A DNA stretch of 64,000 bases, from contig FJUW01000012.1 of assembly GCA_900074885.1 (NCBI GenBank), positions 620,001-684,000 on the forward strand. Reading direction: 5' to 3'. Both the position numbers and the translations under genes were made by a program. The notes beneath the pieces were generated by a model. That model was not told the origin of the DNA, made no database searches, and saw only the letters and a list, made by a program, of their open reading frames with translations. This document shows positions 61,375-64,000 of the stretch, piece by piece; position 1 is the first letter of the stretch; every line of letters begins with the position of its first letter. Origin of the DNA: Rhynchosporium graminicola (lineage: Eukaryota > Ascomycota > Leotiomycetes > Helotiales > Ploettnerulaceae).

Positions 61375-62178
61375 TTTCGCAGTCGGATCACTTGGCGCTT
61401 CTGGCGGCTTGCCGTGCACACATCTCTTTCTGTGCTTCACATTTTAAAAGCGCTGGGCGGTGTCGATGCGAAGGGGTTGACTGAGGATGCCTGAAGGGTT
61501 TCTGACGCGTTTTTCTCTTCTTGTTACCCACTTTGTACAGTAATATATCTGGATATGAGAATATATCATTTAGTATCTGCTGTCCTCGGTCAGCGTGGCT
61601 GGCTACTGCTGTTATACAATCTCTAACCTGTGTCTACCCCCTTTCCCTTCAGTTGCAATTCGGCCTTCATCCGTACGCTCAGATTCTTTAACCTGTGTCC
61701 TTCGATGGCGCTCATTGGGATCCTGGCTGATGTCGCAAATACTGCTGCAACTACTAGAGTAAGGATTGTCTGTCCAAGGCGTCGGTTATGATACAACCGT
61801 TATATTATCACGTGCCCATGCACATATGAGAGACAAGTCAGAAAACAAATGGCTATGTAGCAGAAAATCCTTCTGCCATCAGCATAGTATGAAGCACACC
61901 GCGCCGACACTAGCTGGAACACGTCCATGGATGGACCAGCCACGACGGCAAATCACTAATCAGCTGCAGACGTGATATCTTATCCGAGTTCTCACTGGGA
62001 TGCCTTGGGACTCTCTACAGTCGGATCACATTCTTGGTCGAAGTTCAAACCTCACGGATCCGGAACTCGGGCGCCCCCAGGATGGCGAGGCCAAGATTGC
62101 TCTCGTGGTGGTGGCTATAGATCATGTGCTTGATGAATGTGAGGAGAGTACTACCATCTACTCTTTTCAAGTGAGTAG
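61375..62178. other. Downstream flank of the GH43 gene
   Basis: This holds the 3' UTR of the glycosidase gene and then unassigned sequence. Short open frames (61766-61975 +, 62000-62230 +) have no recognisable content. The second overlaps the start of the dehydrogenase remnant on the other strand. Confidence 0.4.
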
Positions 62179-62664
62179 TCAGGGGTCCGTGCTGAGACTC
62201 GACTCCTTCCAGTCCTCCAAAGCCTTCTGAGCAACCTCCAAAATCCCTTCTACGGCCTTGACATATTAGCTTCCCATCGCCAATCGCGACGGCAATGTCC
62301 TGCTCTCGCACCTTCCAGTTCCAGTCAGCCCCTCCACAATCGACTTACTTCCTTTTCTGGGATCACCAGGCCGATTGTGATTATAGGCCTCGAAAGCTTG
62401 TGGCAGCGGCTCTATCACAATCTTTAAATCATCAATGACGTTCTCAGCAGTGACGGTGTTACCTACGGCCAGTAAGTCAGGTCGAAAGTACCATAGCTGG
62501 AGATCAAATTATCTTCTCCGATATGACAGGTTGACTCCAGCCAAGTACTTCGTAACATAATCAAGCATTACAACCGAATTCGAAGCAACCTTGGAGCTGC
62601 TCGTGAGTCGTGACCCTGGGATTCTGGACAGGCTGGATATTTGAAACCTTGAGATTATCTCCAT
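62179..62664 (-). pseudogene. 3' remnant of a short-chain dehydrogenase/reductase gene
   Basis: The downstream part (62463-62179) reads VIDDLKIVIEPLPQAFEAYN, then NRPGDPRKGSKSIVEGLTGTG, LPSRLAMGS, an in-frame TAA (62268-62266), and continues VEGILEVAQKALEDWKESS to a second stop. The GDP-x-KG-xx-IVE-xx-TG-x-G and LP-x-RL-x-MG pattern is the C-terminal region of fungal classical short-chain dehydrogenases. Further upstream (62664 to about 62510) IPGSRLTSSSKV resembles the PG-x-x-(R)T segment of the same family, joined by a weak possible intron. The cofactor-binding TGxxxGxG and the YxxxK catalytic motif are absent, and the frame is broken. This is a dead 5'-truncated copy. Confidence 0.55.
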
Positions 62665-64000
62665 GGAGTTTGATAGTATCTTCTATTTTTATTTTTTTTA
62701 AAATCGATTGCGAATTGTTAAGGGACATCCTCTACACATTATGTATTTCTCAGGGCTTAATTTGCGGCCAGAGGCTGAGGCTCTCAAATGTTTCAGTTCT
62801 GACAATCTGAGACTACACACCTTGAAAACACTGTGCTCAATCACTGTTTTCGGTCGCAGCTAAATGTTCCATCAAACACTTATTATTTCGAGAATATAGA
62901 CGTTTGATAATTTAATGTCCTCGTTACCGCATTAGTGAACCTAAGTATATAAAATGACAAGACGCATTTTAATAGCGATGTTGCAGATGTATATTGAACT
63001 GTATCATTAAAGAATTAACATTTATAAATCCGTGAATGTGTTTAAGTCAGCCACGTTGCGGCGCAAAAATGTGGTATTTATAGCCTTGCTAGCCACACCA
63101 GCTTGACCAAAAAAGTCTCAACACGGACATACACCATATGTTTTGCCAGATTCAGCGCGTCATACACCTCAATAATCAGAACCGACTCATCATCAAGACA
63201 CTGTCGCCATATCAACATATCGGTATCATGCAGTGAAGTCCCCCTCTCGTAAGTAATGCGTTTCATCAAACGAAACACTCGCTAAACAGGTGCTCGCGGG
63301 TAAATAAACACCTTGGAAATATTACGGGACCAATCGGCAGCGACGTAGCCCACCCTTTTCCTGACTTGCCTACCAAGCTAGATGACCTTGACCTCAAGAA
63401 GGAACATAGCCTTCCATCTCAACAACGTTCTTGTCTGATCAAAAGTCCCGGACGTCACTGCCAGAAATATGTACGAGCCAGACCAATTCCTCCGATGCAC
63501 TCACTCACTCACCAAAAGCCTGCCGATCTAGCCCCCCAAAAATAACCCGGATTTTGGTCAACATTCCTATCTTGACCAAACTTTCTAACGAATAATTCGG
63601 CTAGTATTGCACTGATCTGGAATATGTTGGTTTTCTTCTGTCAAATAGATGGGATGGGGATATTTCTACTACTTACAACCGCAATCAACTCCTACAATCT
63701 ACCCACTGAGAACACCATCCTCCCACCCCCCAGAAAGTCTCAACCCTCCCTAGCGCCTTCCTTTTTCTCACACATAAAAGAGTGAGCAGAAAAGGTCCCG
63801 GGATGAATAGCGGTACCAGCACCTCTTCTTCTATCATTTTCTACCACCGGCTTTTCGTCCTAGATCTAGGAACGTAAATCGTGTCAATTTGCCTTTGGAG
63901 ATTTACTGATATTTTTAATATTTATTGAGAGAGAAGGTGTGGTGGGAAGTGGAAAAAGAAGTTCTAGGTGATTGTAGAAAGAAGGGTAGAGGGAAGGATA
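62665..64000. other. Right-edge region, no supported gene
   Basis: AT-rich sequence (62690-63080) is followed by unassigned DNA to the window edge. The 66-codon frame at 63078-63278 (-) has no recognisable content. A pyrimidine-rich stretch with CCCACTGAGAACACC and CCCACCCCCC near 63700-63735 could belong to a leader of a gene beyond the edge. Confidence 0.4.

Overview
The window looks like nuclear DNA of a filamentous ascomycete (Pezizomycotina). A leotiomycete-type fungus is my guess, but it is not provable from the sequence alone. The protein genes carry many short introns of about 45-100 nt with GTAAGT/GTATGT-like donors and CTAAC-like branch points. The best-recognised products are standard fungal housekeeping proteins. 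No bacterial operon logic, tRNA, rRNA or CRISPR array was seen. All gene models were spliced by hand by requiring frame continuity and fit to the protein families, so exon edges are predictions.

Layout, left to right. 1.8-6.3 kb (-): a SAPS-domain regulatory subunit of the Sit4/PP6 phosphatase. 8.1-8.7 kb (+): the ESCRT-III protein Vps60/CHMP5. 11.2-11.9 kb (-): a small stand-alone gene resembling the N-terminal part of a copia gag. 13.0-13.7 kb (+): a broken NmrA-like reductase. 13.8-15.5 kb (-): an orphan 506-aa protein. 16.9-17.8 kb (+): a membrane-anchored expansin-like protein. 18.2-19.3 kb (-) and 19.7-23.0 kb (+): a divergent pair, the complex I assembly methyltransferase NDUFAF5 and the AP-2 alpha adaptin. 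23.7-24.8 kb (-): an enoyl-CoA hydratase. 25.9-27.0 kb: two short transposon-like inverted-repeat elements. 27.4-31.0 kb (+): an unusual NRPS-like adenylation domain fused to a multi-pass membrane flavoprotein-like module. 32.6-34.9 kb (+): tyrosyl-DNA phosphodiesterase 1 with tandem ubiquitin-interacting motifs.

From about 35 to 52 kb there is no convincing conserved protein gene. This stretch holds pyrimidine-rich and simple-repeat tracts and one candidate 30-codon ORF with a spliced leader. ARPC5 of the Arp2/3 complex lies at 52.1-53.0 kb (+). From 53 to 60 kb is a mobile-element island: a 231-bp tandem duplication, a 702-bp Mutator-like element with ~90-bp terminal inverted repeats and 9-bp target-site duplications, and a 400-bp TA-flanked element. 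A family-43 glycosidase follows at 60.2-61.4 kb (+), and the remnant of a short-chain dehydrogenase at 62.2-62.7 kb (-).

The conserved genes are mostly independent. Three of them (Vps60, AP-2 alpha, ARPC5) serve endocytic trafficking and actin, but they are far apart and this is probably chance. The most unusual content is the adenylation/membrane fusion gene with transposon-like elements directly upstream, the gag-like stand-alone gene, and the set of four different non-autonomous inverted-repeat elements.
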